From positions 411,026-475,025 of the forward strand of contig JACYFD010000002.1 of the NCBI GenBank assembly GCA_014803435.1: a DNA stretch of 64,000 nucleotides, written 5' to 3'. Source of the DNA: Cellulosimicrobium terreum. Its GTDB lineage: Bacteria; Actinomycetota; Actinomycetes; Actinomycetales; Cellulomonadaceae. A program made the translations under genes and the position numbers. Of the stretch, positions 25,092 to 34,025 are shown piece after piece (position 1 is the first letter of the stretch; each line of letters starts with the position of its first letter). The notes under the pieces are model-generated. The model did not search any database. It worked only from the letters and a program-made list of their open reading frames with translations, and was not told where the DNA came from.

Positions 25092-26896
25092 GAGGTCTCA
25101 CCCGGCCCGGTCGTGCCGCCGGTGTCGTCCGGCGGGGGCGGTTCGTGCCGTGCGTCCTGCCGACCGCCGGGCAGCGAGCCCGGCCCGCCCGCGGGAGTGC
25201 CCCCGCCCTGCCCGACGCCGGCCGCACGGCCCGTGCCGTCCTGCGGCGGGAACAGTCCGGCCGGGGCGCCGTTGCCGTCCCAGTTGAGGAGGTTCACGCG
25301 ACCGGGCGTCGTGGGGCCGTATGGCGAGTCGGCGGTCTGCCGTGCCTGGAGGACGTGGAAGTTCTCCACCGCGACGGGGACCGGCTGCCCCGACGAGGAC
25401 CCGAACGGCCCGCCGCCGCTCATGTTCTCGCCGGCCCCGCCCATGCCGGGCCCGCCGTCGACGTCGAGCGAGCACGCCATCTCGTCGAGCTCGCGCGCGA
25501 TCTCGGTGTGCGCGGTGGGGATGACGTAGCGCTCCTCGTACTTCGCGATCGCGAGGAGCCGGTACATCTCCTGCACCTGGCGGCCGGTCATCCCGACGGC
25601 GGTCGCGTTCGCCTCGGGGAACTCGTTGCCGAGGTTGACCTCGCGCATGGACGAGCGCATCGCGGCGAGACGCCGCAGCACCTTCTCGACCGGCGCGGTG
25701 TCGCCCGCGGTGAACAGCCCCGCGAGGTACTCGAGCGGGATGCGCATCTGCGAGATGGCGGCGAACAGCGTGCGCCCGTCCTCGCCGTCGTTGCCCGACG
25801 CGGTGACGGTGTCCACGACGGGGGACAGCGGCGGGATGTACCAGACCATCGGCAGCGTGCGGTACTCGGGGTGCAGGGGCAGCGCGACCTCGTAGTCGTG
25901 GATGAGCTTCCAGATCGGCGAGGCCTGCGCGGCGGTGATCCAGTCGTCGGGGATGCCCTCGCGGCGGGCGGCGGCGACGACCTCGGGGTCGTGGGGGTCG
26001 AGGAGGATGGAGCGCTGCGCGGCGTACAGGTCGTGCTCGTCCTCGGTGGCGGCCGCGGTGGAGACCTTGTCGGCGTCGTACAGGACGAGACCGAGGTAGC
26101 GCAGGCGCCCGACGCACGTCTCGGAGCACACCGTGGGCAGCCCGACCTCGAGCCGCGGGTAGCACAGCGTGCACTTCTCGGCCTTGCCGGTCTTGTGGTT
26201 GAAGTAGACCTTCTTGTACGGGCACCCGGTCACGCACATGCGCCAGCCGCGGCACTGGTCCTGGTCGACGAGCACGATGCCGTCCTCGGCCCGCTTGTAC
26301 ATCGCGCCCGACGGGCACGACGCGACGCACGCCGGGTTGAGGCAGTGCTCGCAGATGCGCGGCAGGTAGAACATGAACGTCTTCTCGAGCTCTTCGGCGA
26401 CGTGCTCGGACATGTGCTGGAGCACGGGGTCCTGCTGCATCGTCGCGGTGGAGCCGGCGAGGTCGTCGTCCCAGTTGGCCGACCAGCTGATCGCCATGTC
26501 CTCGCCCGTGATCAGGGACTTGGGCCGGGCGACCGGCGTGTGCTTCCCCTGCGGCGCGGACAGCAGCATGTCGTACTCGTACGTCCACGGCTCGTAGTAG
26601 TCGTGGATGGACGGGAGCTTGGGGTTCGAGAAGATCGTCGCGAGCTTCTTGAGCCGCCCGCCCGCGCGGAGCTTGAGCTTGCCCCGCTTGGTGCGGACCC
26701 AGCCGCCCTCCCACGTCTCCTGGTCCTGATAGGTGCGCGGGTAGCCCAGGCCGGGACGCGTCTCGACGTTGTTGAACCAGACGTACTCCACGCCGGTGCG
26801 GTTGGTCCACGCCTGCTTGCACGTCACCGAGCACGTGTGGCACCCGATGCACTTGTCGAGGTTCATGACCATCGACATCTGCGCCATGACCTTCAT
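25088..26896 (-). CDS. narH: Respiratory nitrate reductase beta subunit (Fe-S)
   Basis: This 602-residue protein carries four cysteine clusters: CIGCHTCSVTC at the N-terminus, CEHCLNPACVASCPSG, CRGWRMCVTGCPYKK (where Trp replaces a Cys, the sign of the 3Fe-4S cluster), and CTLCYPRLEVGLPTVC with a following C. These form the electron wire from NarI to NarG. Residues beyond ~500 are a Pro/Gly-rich tail that E. coli NarH lacks. The ATG at 26896 (MKVMAQM) follows a GAGGGGG ribosome site, 31 nt after narG. Confidence 0.95.
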   Translation of the reverse strand: MKVMAQMSMVMNLDKCIGCHTCSVTCKQAWTNRTGVEYVWFNNVETRPGLGYPRTYQDQETWEGGWVRTKRGKLKLRAGGRLKKLATIFSNPKLPSIHDYYEPWTYEYDMLLSAPQGKHTPVARPKSLITGEDMAISWSANWDDDLAGSTATMQQDPVLQHMSEHVAEELEKTFMFYLPRICEHCLNPACVASCPSGAMYKRAEDGIVLVDQDQCRGWRMCVTGCPYKKVYFNHKTGKAEKCTLCYPRLEVGLPTVCSETCVGRLRYLGLVLYDADKVSTAAATEDEHDLYAAQRSILLDPHDPEVVAAARREGIPDDWITAAQASPIWKLIHDYEVALPLHPEYRTLPMVWYIPPLSPVVDTVTASGNDGEDGRTLFAAISQMRIPLEYLAGLFTAGDTAPVEKVLRRLAAMRSSMREVNLGNEFPEANATAVGMTGRQVQEMYRLLAIAKYEERYVIPTAHTEIARELDEMACSLDVDGGPGMGGAGENMSGGGPFGSSSGQPVPVAVENFHVLQARQTADSPYGPTTPGRVNLLNWDGNGAPAGLFPPQDGTGRAAGVGQGGGTPAGGPGSLPGGRQDARHEPPPPDDTGGTTGPGETS

Positions 26897-26927
26897 CGGT
26901 CGACCCCCTCGACGTCCCGCGGACCGA

Positions 26928-29900
26928 TCACGAGTACCGCACCTCCTGGCTGCGTCGCCGGATCACCGTCATCTCGTCCCGCTGGTTGCCCGTCGGGCCG
27001 AGGTAGTTGAACGCGTACGACAGCTGCGCGTACCCGCCGGCGAGGTGCGTCGGCTTGAGCAGGATGCGCGTGAGCGAGTTGTGGATGCCGCCGCGCAGCC
27101 CCGACGTCTCGGCGAGCGGCACGTCGATCGTCCGGTCCGTCGCGTGGTGCATGTAGACCGTGCCCTCCGGCATGCGGTGGCTCACGACCGCGCGCGCCAC
27201 GACGACGCCGTTGCGGTTGTACGCCTCGATCCACTCGTTGTCCGTGACGCCGATCTTGTCGGCGTCCGCCGGGCTCATCCACACGTTCGGCCCGCCGCGC
27301 GAGAGCGAGAGCATGAACAGGTTGTCCTGGTACTCCGAGTGGATGGACCACTTGTTGTGCGGGGTCAGGTACCGGACCGCCACCTCCGCGTGGCCCTCGG
27401 AGGCCGGGTAGCCCGACGGCGACGTGTCGCCCACCACCGGCGAGTCGCCGAACAGCCGGTGCATGTCGAGCGGTGGGCGGAACACGGGCATGTGCTCGCC
27501 GAGCTCGAGCATCCAGTCGTGGTCGAGGTAGAAGTGCTGGCGTCCCGTCAGGGTGTGCCACGGCTTGAGCCGCTCCACGTTGACGACGAACGCCGAGTAC
27601 CGCCGCCCGCCGTGCTCGGAGCCGGACCACTCGGGAGAGGTGATGACCGGCGTCGGGCGCGACTGCACGTCCGGGAACGTGACGCGCACGCCCTCCTCGT
27701 CCCGGGCCAGGTCCGCGAGCGGGGTCCCCGTGCGCTTCTCCAGGTTCTCGAAGCCCTGGACGGCGAGGCGCCCGTTCGTCGTCCCGGACAGGGCCAGGAT
27801 CATCTCGCACGCGTGGGTGTCCTTGTCGAGGCGTGGCCGCCCGGCGGTCGGCCCGTCCTGCACGACGCCGTTGCGCCGGCCCAGGTTCTCGACCTCCTGG
27901 TCCGGCATGAACGGCACGCCCTTGGTCGCCATGCCCGCCGTGTCCGTGAGCGGGCCGAGCGCCGCCATGCGGGCCGCGAACGCCGGGTAGTCGCGCTCGA
28001 CGACGACGAGCTTGGGCATGGTCTTCCCGGGCACCAGGTCGCGCTCGGTCATCGGCAGGCCGGAATCGGTGAGGGTGCCGCCCGGGACGGCCAGCTCGTC
28101 CGGCGTGTCGTGCTGGAGCGGGACGGCCACGATGTCCTCGCGCACCCCCAGGTGCTCGACGGACATCGCGGAGATCTTCGCGGCGAGCGTGTGGAACATC
28201 GCGAAGTCCGTCCGCGTCTGCCACGGCGGGTCGATCGCGGGGTTGAACGAGTGCACGAACGGGTGCATGTCCGTGCTCGACAGGTCGTGCTTCTCGTACC
28301 AGGTCGCCGCCGGGAGCACGACGTCGGAGAACAGCGTCGTCGACGTCATCCGGAAGTCCATCGTGACGAGCAGGTCGAGCTTTCCCTGGGGTGCGTCGTC
28401 ACGCCACGTCATGGACTGCGGGCGCCGGTCCGGTCGCGACTCCGCCGCGTTCACCGCCGCGTCCGTGCCCAGGAGGTGCTTGAGGAAGTACTCGTTGCCC
28501 TTGCCGGACGACCCGAGGATGTTCGCCCGCCACACCGTCACCACGCGCGGGAAGTTCTCCGGGGCGTCCGGGTCCTCGCACGCGAACTTCAGCGTGCCCG
28601 CCTTCAGCGCGTCCACGACGTGCTGTGCCGGGTCGGCCCCGGCTGCACGCGCCTCGTCGACGAGGTCGAGCGGGTTGCGGTCGAACGTCGGGTAGCTCGG
28701 CATCCAGCCGCGCTGCGCCGACTCGACGAGCGTGTCCGCCGTCGTGCGGCCCGCGAACTGGCCCTGCGCGAGCGGCGAGGCGAGGGCGTCCGCGGGCAGA
28801 CCGTCGTACCGCCACTGGTCCGTCGCGAGGTACCAGAACGCCGTCCCGATCATCTGCCGCGGCGGCCGCACCCAGTCCAGGCCGCCCGCGTACTGGGCCC
28901 AGCCCGTGACCGGGCGGCACTTCTCCTGCCCGACGTAGTGCGCCCACCCGCCGCCGTTCACGCCCTGGCAGCCCGTGAGCGTCGTCAGCGCGAGCATCGC
29001 GCGGTAGATCGTGTCCGAGTGGAACCAGTGGTTGGTCCCCGCGCCCATGATGATCATCGAGCGCCCGCCCGAGTCCAGCGCGTTCTGCGCGAACTCCCGG
29101 CCGATCCGCTCCGCTGCTGCCGCCGGCACACCCGTGAACCGCTCCTGCCACGCCGGCGTCGCCGGGGTCGAGTCGTCGTCGTAGCCCGACGGCCACTCAC
29201 CCGGCAGCCCCAGCTCCGGGCGGTTCACGCTGTACTGCGCGAGCAGCAGGTCCAGCACGGACGTGACCAGGTGCTCCCCGACCTGGCGCACCGGGACTCC
29301 ACGCACGACGACGCCCGCGCCGCCCGTGTGGGCGGTCGCCTCGTCCCCGGGCGTCGGGTCGATGTCGAACCGCGGCAGCGCGACCCGGACGGTCTCGTAC
29401 GCCGAGGTAGCACCGGTGTCGGCGGTGGGGCGCCCGGAGGTGCTCGGGCTCCCATCCGGAGCCCTCGTTCCTCGGGCTCCTCCCGCCAGGCCCTCCACGC
29501 CCTTCGCATCCTCCGGCCGCCCCACCGCCTCGGTCCGTCCGGCGTCCGCCGTCGGCGAGGCGGCGCCGAGGAAGGCGCCGTGGGGGTCGGCGACGGATAG
29601 GAGGGGGTCGATGTCGCCCAGGTCGAGGTTCCAGCGGCCCGCGTCGGCCTCGCCGTAGCGGTGGCCGAGGGAGCCGTTCGGGATCCGGGGGATGCCGTCG
29701 GCGTCGAGGACGACGGTCTTGAAGGCCGCGTTCGCCGGGGCGGCGCCGTCCTGCCCGACGCCGCGTGCACCGTCGGGCAGGTCGGCCGCGGTGAGGAACT
29801 TGGTCGGGACGTACGACCCGTCCTCGCGCTGTTCGAGCCGCACGAGGTGCGGGAGGTCCGTGAACCGGGCGGCGTACTGCGCGAACTGCGGGGTGCGGCG

Positions 29901-30926
29901 TCGGGCGTAGTGCTCGGTGAGGATGACGTGGCCCATCGCCTGGGCGAGAGCGCCGTCGGTCCCGGGCTGGGGTGCGAGCCACTCGTCGGCGAACTTCGTG
30001 TTGTCGGCGAAGTCGGGCGAGACGACGACGACCTTCTGCCCGCGGTAGCGCGCCTCCGTCATGAAGTGGGCGTCCGGGGTACGGGTCACGGGGACGTTGG
30101 AGCCCCACATGATGCAGTAGGTCGAGTTCCACCAGTCGGCGGACTCGGGGACGTCGGTCTGGTCGCCGAAGACCTGCGGGGACGCGACGGGCAGGTCGGC
30201 GTACCAGTCGTAGAACGAGAGCATCGTGCCGCCGAGCATCTGCACGAACCGGGCGCCCACGCCGTGCGACACCATCGACATCGCCGGGATCGGGGAGAAC
30301 CCCGCGACCCGGTCCGGCCCCCAGCGCTTGATCGTGTGCACGTGCGCCGCCGCGACGATCTCCGCCGCCTCGTCCCAGGTCGCGCGCACCAGCCCGCCCT
30401 TGCCGCGCGCCGACTTGTACGCCCGCGCCGCGTCCGGGTCCGACGTCAGGAGCTCCCACGCGAGCACCGGGTCGCCGCCTACCGTGGCCTTCGCGCGCCT
30501 GTACAGGTCGAGCAGGACGCCTCGTACATAGGGGTACCGGACCCGCGTCGGGGAGTAGGTGTACCAGGAGAACGCGGCACCGCGCGGGCATCCGCGCGGC
30601 TCGTACTCCGGCGAGTCCGGACCCACCGACGGGTAGTCCGTCTGCTGCGTCTCCCACGTGATGATGCCGTCCTTGACGTACACCTTCCACGAGCACGAGC
30701 CGGTGCAGTTCACTCCGTGCGTCGAGCGCACCACCTTGTCGTGCGACCACCGGTCCCGGTAGAAGACGTCGCCCTCGCGTCCGCCGCGAAGGAACACCTG
30801 GCGCAGGTCCGGCGAGACCTCCCCGCGGCGCAGGTGCTTCCCGAACCGGAGCAGTGCGTCCTCGACAGGACCCGCGGGAACGGTCCCCCCGGCCTGCCCT
30901 GCGCTGGGCACGGTCGACTGCGACAT
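26928..30926 (-). CDS. narG: Respiratory nitrate reductase alpha subunit (Mo-bisMGD)
   Basis: This 1332-residue subunit reduces nitrate to nitrite at a molybdenum bis-MGD centre. FS0 cluster ligands are visible as H70, C74 and C78 in THGVNCTGSCSW and C113 in PRGCPRGA. Other conserved blocks are GFSPIPAMSMVSHG, FYDWYADLP, TPDAHFMTEARY, SGGGWAHYVGQEK-like GGGWAHYVGQEK and GGIHNSLTRILLKPTHL. It starts VRSTHG without a twin-arginine signal, as in cytoplasm-facing NarG. Residues ~450-505 are a Gly/Ser/Pro-rich insertion absent from E. coli. An AGGAGG ribosome site lies 5 nt before the ATG. It heads narGHJI and diverges from mog. Confidence 0.96.
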   Translation of the reverse strand: MSQSTVPSAGQAGGTVPAGPVEDALLRFGKHLRRGEVSPDLRQVFLRGGREGDVFYRDRWSHDKVVRSTHGVNCTGSCSWKVYVKDGIITWETQQTDYPSVGPDSPEYEPRGCPRGAAFSWYTYSPTRVRYPYVRGVLLDLYRRAKATVGGDPVLAWELLTSDPDAARAYKSARGKGGLVRATWDEAAEIVAAAHVHTIKRWGPDRVAGFSPIPAMSMVSHGVGARFVQMLGGTMLSFYDWYADLPVASPQVFGDQTDVPESADWWNSTYCIMWGSNVPVTRTPDAHFMTEARYRGQKVVVVSPDFADNTKFADEWLAPQPGTDGALAQAMGHVILTEHYARRRTPQFAQYAARFTDLPHLVRLEQREDGSYVPTKFLTAADLPDGARGVGQDGAAPANAAFKTVVLDADGIPRIPNGSLGHRYGEADAGRWNLDLGDIDPLLSVADPHGAFLGAASPTADAGRTEAVGRPEDAKGVEGLAGGARGTRAPDGSPSTSGRPTADTGATSAYETVRVALPRFDIDPTPGDEATAHTGGAGVVVRGVPVRQVGEHLVTSVLDLLLAQYSVNRPELGLPGEWPSGYDDDSTPATPAWQERFTGVPAAAAERIGREFAQNALDSGGRSMIIMGAGTNHWFHSDTIYRAMLALTTLTGCQGVNGGGWAHYVGQEKCRPVTGWAQYAGGLDWVRPPRQMIGTAFWYLATDQWRYDGLPADALASPLAQGQFAGRTTADTLVESAQRGWMPSYPTFDRNPLDLVDEARAAGADPAQHVVDALKAGTLKFACEDPDAPENFPRVVTVWRANILGSSGKGNEYFLKHLLGTDAAVNAAESRPDRRPQSMTWRDDAPQGKLDLLVTMDFRMTSTTLFSDVVLPAATWYEKHDLSSTDMHPFVHSFNPAIDPPWQTRTDFAMFHTLAAKISAMSVEHLGVREDIVAVPLQHDTPDELAVPGGTLTDSGLPMTERDLVPGKTMPKLVVVERDYPAFAARMAALGPLTDTAGMATKGVPFMPDQEVENLGRRNGVVQDGPTAGRPRLDKDTHACEMILALSGTTNGRLAVQGFENLEKRTGTPLADLARDEEGVRVTFPDVQSRPTPVITSPEWSGSEHGGRRYSAFVVNVERLKPWHTLTGRQHFYLDHDWMLELGEHMPVFRPPLDMHRLFGDSPVVGDTSPSGYPASEGHAEVAVRYLTPHNKWSIHSEYQDNLFMLSLSRGGPNVWMSPADADKIGVTDNEWIEAYNRNGVVVARAVVSHRMPEGTVYMHHATDRTIDVPLAETSGLRGGIHNSLTRILLKPTHLAGGYAQLSYAFNYLGPTGNQRDEMTVIRRRSQEVRYS

Positions 30927-30942
30927 GCGGCCTCCTGGGCGA

Positions 30943-30993
30943 GCAGGGTCGGCGTGACGGTCCCTGCCACTATGCCCACGAACGTGACGGACC
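30943..30993. promoter_or_regulatory. narG-mog intergenic control region
   Basis: The direct repeat CGTGACGG-N-CC occurs at 30953-30963 and 30983-30993, 30 bp apart (about three helical turns). On the narG strand a possible -10 CATAGT lies at 30974-30969 without a good -35, suggesting an activator-dependent promoter. GCAGGG and CCCTGC (30943-30948, 30962-30967) could form a hairpin near the start of the narG leader, just upstream of AGGAGG. Confidence 0.4.
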
Positions 30994-31029
30994 GCGCGGC
31001 GAGCCGCGGACCGGCCGCTACGCCTTCGC

Positions 31030-31035
31030 TACGGT
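31030..31035 (+). promoter_or_regulatory. -10 box of a probably leaderless transcript (TACGGT)
   Basis: TACGGT ends 6 nt before the ATG of the molybdopterin adenylyltransferase gene, and no ribosome site is present. Confidence 0.5.
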
Positions 31036-31041
31036 TCCCTC

Positions 31042-31566
31042 ATGAGCACCGAGACCCCGTCGCCCGTCGCTCGGTCCGCCGAGGTCACCGTCGCCGTCGT
31101 GACCGTGTCCGACCGCTGCTCGCGCGGCGAGGCCGAGGACCGGTCGGGGCCGCTCCTGGTCTCCCTGCTCGCCGCCGCGGGGTATGCGCGGGTCGAGGCG
31201 CGGGTCGTGCCCGACGGCGTCGAGTCCGTGCGCGACGCCCTCGACGCGGCCCTGGCCGACGGCGCGGCCGTCGTCCTCACGACCGGCGGCACGGGTCTCG
31301 CACCACGGGACCTCACGCCCGAGGGCACGCGCCTGGTCCTCGACCGGGAGATCCCGGGTCTTGCCGAGGAGATCCGACGCCGTGGCGTCGAGCACGTCCC
31401 GACCGCCGTGCTGTCACGCGGCCTCGCCGGGACCGTCGGTGCGCTCGGTGGACAGGCGCTGGTGGTCAACCTTCCGGGTTCCACCGGCGGTGTGCGCGAC
31501 GGCTGGGCCGTGCTCGAGCCGCTGCTCCCGCACGTCCTCGCCCAGCTCGCCGGCGGCGACCACTGA
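31042..31566 (+). CDS. mog: MogA/MoaB-type molybdopterin adenylyltransferase
   Basis: This 174-residue protein is one MoCF-biosynthesis domain: VAVVTVSDRCSRGEAEDRSG, then VVLTTGGTGLAPRDLTPEGT, the Mog/MoaB signature, and VVNLPGSTGGVRDGW. The family adenylates molybdopterin before molybdate insertion by MoeA. It is somewhat longer at the N-terminus than E. coli MogA-type domains. It diverges from narG and converges on moaD, ending 14 nt from that gene's stop. Mog and MoaB cannot be told apart reliably by eye. Confidence 0.9.
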   Translation: MSTETPSPVARSAEVTVAVVTVSDRCSRGEAEDRSGPLLVSLLAAAGYARVEARVVPDGVESVRDALDAALADGAAVVLTTGGTGLAPRDLTPEGTRLVLDREIPGLAEEIRRRGVEHVPTAVLSRGLAGTVGALGGQALVVNLPGSTGGVRDGWAVLEPLLPHVLAQLAGGDH

Positions 31567-31580
31567 CGCGCGTCGAGGTG

Positions 31581-31817
31581 TCAGCCGCCGGCGAAGGGCG
31601 GCAGGACGTCGACCGTCTCGTCGTCGCCCACCACCGTGGCGCTTGACGACGCACGGACGCCGCCGACCAGCAGCGAGCAGCGCGGCAGCACGTCGGCGAG
31701 CGCCGGGTGCCGGGCGACGAGCTCGGCGTGCAGCGCGCCGACGGTCGTCGCGGCCACGGACTCCGTCTCGGTCCCCGCTGCCTCGCGGGCGCCGGCGAAG
31801 TAGCGCACGGTCGCCAC
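31581..31817 (-). CDS. moaD: Molybdopterin synthase small (sulfur carrier) subunit
   Basis: This 78-residue ubiquitin-fold protein ends in DVLPPFAGG, the free Gly-Gly tail that is adenylated and thiocarboxylated so that it can pass sulfur to precursor Z (with MoaE, not present here). It begins VATVRYFAGAREAAGTETES, typical of MoaD. The GTG start at 31817 lies 2 nt after the stop of the DUF6457 gene, so it is the last gene of the moaC-mobA-DUF6457-moaD operon. Confidence 0.9.
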   Translation of the reverse strand: MATVRYFAGAREAAGTETESVAATTVGALHAELVARHPALADVLPRCSLLVGGVRASSSATVVGDDETVDVLPPFAGG

Positions 31818-31819
31818 GG

Positions 31820-32113
31820 TCAGCCCTCGGTCCGACCGGTGCTCGGTGGCTCCGGCAGCGCGGGCTCTTCCGTCCAGGCCAGCGCGAGCTCGGTCGCGCG
31901 CGCCATGACGTCCTCGATCGGGTGGTCGGCGCCCTCGCCGGCGGCCATGCCGGCGACGTAGCCGGCGACGAAGGTCGTCAGCGGTGCGGCGGGCCGCTCG
32001 ACGCCGTGCGCGGCGTCGCGAGCGAGATCGAGGACGGCTCCCATGTCGACGACCCCGGGGTCGAGGTCGAACTCGTCGACCAGGGCGTCCACCCAGCGTT
32101 CGAGGTTGGTCAT
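31820..32113 (-). CDS. DUF6457 protein in the molybdenum-cofactor operon
   Basis: This 97-residue helical protein (MTNLERWVDALVDEFDLDPG, later TTFVAGYVAGMA) fits DUF6457, a small family I know as occurring next to mobA in actinobacteria. Its biochemical role is unknown. Its ATG overlaps the mobA stop by 4 nt and moaD follows after 2 nt, so a role in cofactor maturation is a reasonable inference from position alone. Confidence 0.78.
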   Translation of the reverse strand: MTNLERWVDALVDEFDLDPGVVDMGAVLDLARDAAHGVERPAAPLTTFVAGYVAGMAAGEGADHPIEDVMARATELALAWTEEPALPEPPSTGRTEG

Positions 32114-32769
32114 CGCGGTCTCCTGTCCTGTTCGTGCGCATCCTGCCACGTGTCCACGTCGTCCGTGAGCCCGTCGGGGTCCTCGACGAGCAACGCGTGC
32201 AGGGGCTCCAGCAGCCGGTGCACCGGCGCGCCGTCGACCCCGCTCGTCGCGCGCAGCCGTGCGATCGCGGCGTCGAGCGCGCGTCGTCGGTAGAGGCCGA
32301 CGAGCCACTGGTCGCGCCCGTCCCGCACGGCCCGCACCGCCTGCACGTCTGCGTGCCCGGCGCGCTCCGCGGCCGCCGCGAGGAGCAGCGGCACGGCCTC
32401 GGCGGCGCGCGGCACGTCGCACGCGAGCACGAGGACCCAGGGTGCGGGGCCGTCGTCGGGCTGGTCGGACGGGTCGTGCGCAGGGGGCAGCGCGGCGAGG
32501 CCCGCCGCGATCCCCGCGGCAGGGCCGCCGAACGGCGGGTCCTCGCGCGTCAGCACGTACCGTGCCGGATCGGCGAGCTCGTCCGGCCCGACGACGACCG
32601 TGCCGCCCGACCCGGCCGTGGCGGCGAGCACGTGGTCGAGCAGCGGACGCCCCGCGACGACGAGCCCCGGCTTGGGCGTGCCCAGGCGTGACGCCCGCCC
32701 GCCCGCGAGGACGACGGCGTCGAACGCGACGTGGGCACCGGCGTCGGGCACCACCGGGTCCGCGGTCAT
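32110..32769 (-). CDS. mobA: MobA-like molybdenum cofactor guanylyltransferase
   Basis: This 219-residue NTP-transferase opens with VVLAGGRASRLGTPKPGLVV, the nucleotide-binding LAGG loop with the conserved lysine, and has WVLVLACDVPR for the metal-binding aspartate. It would attach GMP to molybdopterin to make the MGD form that NarG needs. The motif deviates a little from the E. coli LAGGxSxRMGxDK. Both ends overlap neighbours by 4 nt (moaC and DUF6457). Confidence 0.87.
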   Translation of the reverse strand: MTADPVVPDAGAHVAFDAVVLAGGRASRLGTPKPGLVVAGRPLLDHVLAATAGSGGTVVVGPDELADPARYVLTREDPPFGGPAAGIAAGLAALPPAHDPSDQPDDGPAPWVLVLACDVPRAAEAVPLLLAAAAERAGHADVQAVRAVRDGRDQWLVGLYRRRALDAAIARLRATSGVDGAPVHRLLEPLHALLVEDPDGLTDDVDTWQDAHEQDRRPR

Positions 32770-33245
32770 GCCGGCTGGTCGTCCCGGTGCCAGTCGCCGG
32801 ACTTGCCGCCCGTCTTCGCGACGAGCCGCACGTCGGTGAGCTCGACCGACTTGTCGAGGCCCTTGACCATGTCCACCACGGCGAGGCCCGCGACCGCGAC
32901 GGCGGTCAGCGCCTCCATCTCGACGCCCGTGCGGTCGGCGGTGCGGACGGTCGCGGTGACGTCGACGCCGTGGTCGCCCACCTCGAGGTCGACGACCGCG
33001 CCGTGCACCCCGATCACGTGCGCGAGCGGCAGCAGCTCCGCGGTGCGCTTGGCGCCCGTGATCCCGGCGATGCGCGCGACGGCGAGCACGTCGCCCTTGG
33101 GGACGGTGCCGTCGCGCAGCGCCCGGACGATCTCGGCCGAGCACCGCACGACGCCCGTGGCCGTCGCGGACCGGACCGTCGGCTGCTTCTGGGTGACGTC
33201 CACCATGCGTGCGTGGCCGTGCTCGTCGAGGTGCGTGAAGCTCAT
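32766..33245 (-). CDS. moaC: Cyclic pyranopterin monophosphate synthase
   Basis: This 159-residue protein catalyses formation of cyclic pyranopterin monophosphate, working after the radical-SAM enzyme MoaA (not in this window). Family marks are FTHLDEHGHARMVDVTQK, KGDVLAVARIAGITGAKRT, LPLAHVIGVHGAVVDLEV and GVEMEALTAVAVAGLAVVDM with VKGLDK. The ATG at 33245 (MSFTHLDE) is chosen because it begins the conserved domain; an upstream frame adds 14 unlikely residues. It heads the moaC-mobA-DUF6457-moaD operon. Confidence 0.94.
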   Translation of the reverse strand: MSFTHLDEHGHARMVDVTQKQPTVRSATATGVVRCSAEIVRALRDGTVPKGDVLAVARIAGITGAKRTAELLPLAHVIGVHGAVVDLEVGDHGVDVTATVRTADRTGVEMEALTAVAVAGLAVVDMVKGLDKSVELTDVRLVAKTGGKSGDWHRDDQPA

Positions 33246-33326
33246 GCGCCCACTCTTCCACGTGCGGGACGTCCGACAGGTGCCCACCCGTTGCCGGGTG
33301 GGCGCTCCTGCACCAGGATCGGTCGC

Positions 33327-33998
33327 ATGCGCAGCTCACTCCTCGACCACGCCGAGCGTTCCGTCGAACCCGGCAGCTTCCAGCTCCAGAACGACCGGAT
33401 GCTCAAGGTGGACCTCTCCGGGACCGGAGGCTTCTTCTTCGCCAAGCAGGGGTCGATGGTCGCGTACCAGGGCGACGTCGACTTCGCCTACGAGGGTTCC
33501 GGCGGCCTCGGCAAGATGTTCAAGAAGGCGTTCACCGGTGAGGGCATGTCCCTCATGAAGGTGTCCGGGAGCGGCGACGTGTTCCTCGCCCAGGACGCCG
33601 ACCAGGTCTTCGTCCTCCACCTCGAGGACGAGGGCGTCACGGTGAATGGCGCCAACGTGCTCGCGTTCGAGAGCTCCCTGACCTGGGACATCAACCGCGT
33701 CGAGGGTGCGTCGATGATGAGCGGCGGCCTGTTCAACACGACGTTCACCGGGACCGGGTCGATCGCCGTCACCGCGTACGGCACGCCCGTCGTGCTGAGC
33801 GTGGACGTGCCGACCTTCGTCGACATGCAGGCCGCGGTGCTCTGGTCCACGTCGCTGCGGTCCTCGATCCGCAAGACGGCGAAGCTCTCCGCGGCCGTCG
33901 GGCGCGGCTCGGGCGAGGCCTACCAGATCGCGCTGGAGGGCCAGGGGATCGTCGTCGTGCAGGCGTCGGAGGGGCACCCGCTGCCCAACCAGAAGTAG
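33327..33998 (+). CDS. AIM24-family protein
   Basis: This 223-residue protein matches the AIM24 (formerly DUF124) beta-rich family: VDLSGTGGFFFAKQGSMVAY, then GKMFKKAFTGEGMSLMKVSG, SGDVFLAQDADQVFVLHLED and GGLFNTTFTGTGSIAVTAYG. The bacterial function is unknown; the yeast namesake affects mitochondrial inner-membrane organisation. No membrane helix is visible. It stands alone between moaC (divergent) and moeA (convergent, 27 nt). Confidence 0.87.
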   Translation: MRSSLLDHAERSVEPGSFQLQNDRMLKVDLSGTGGFFFAKQGSMVAYQGDVDFAYEGSGGLGKMFKKAFTGEGMSLMKVSGSGDVFLAQDADQVFVLHLEDEGVTVNGANVLAFESSLTWDINRVEGASMMSGGLFNTTFTGTGSIAVTAYGTPVVLSVDVPTFVDMQAAVLWSTSLRSSIRKTAKLSAAVGRGSGEAYQIALEGQGIVVVQASEGHPLPNQK

Positions 33999-34025
33999 CG
34001 CCCTCCCGCGGACGCGACCGGGCGG

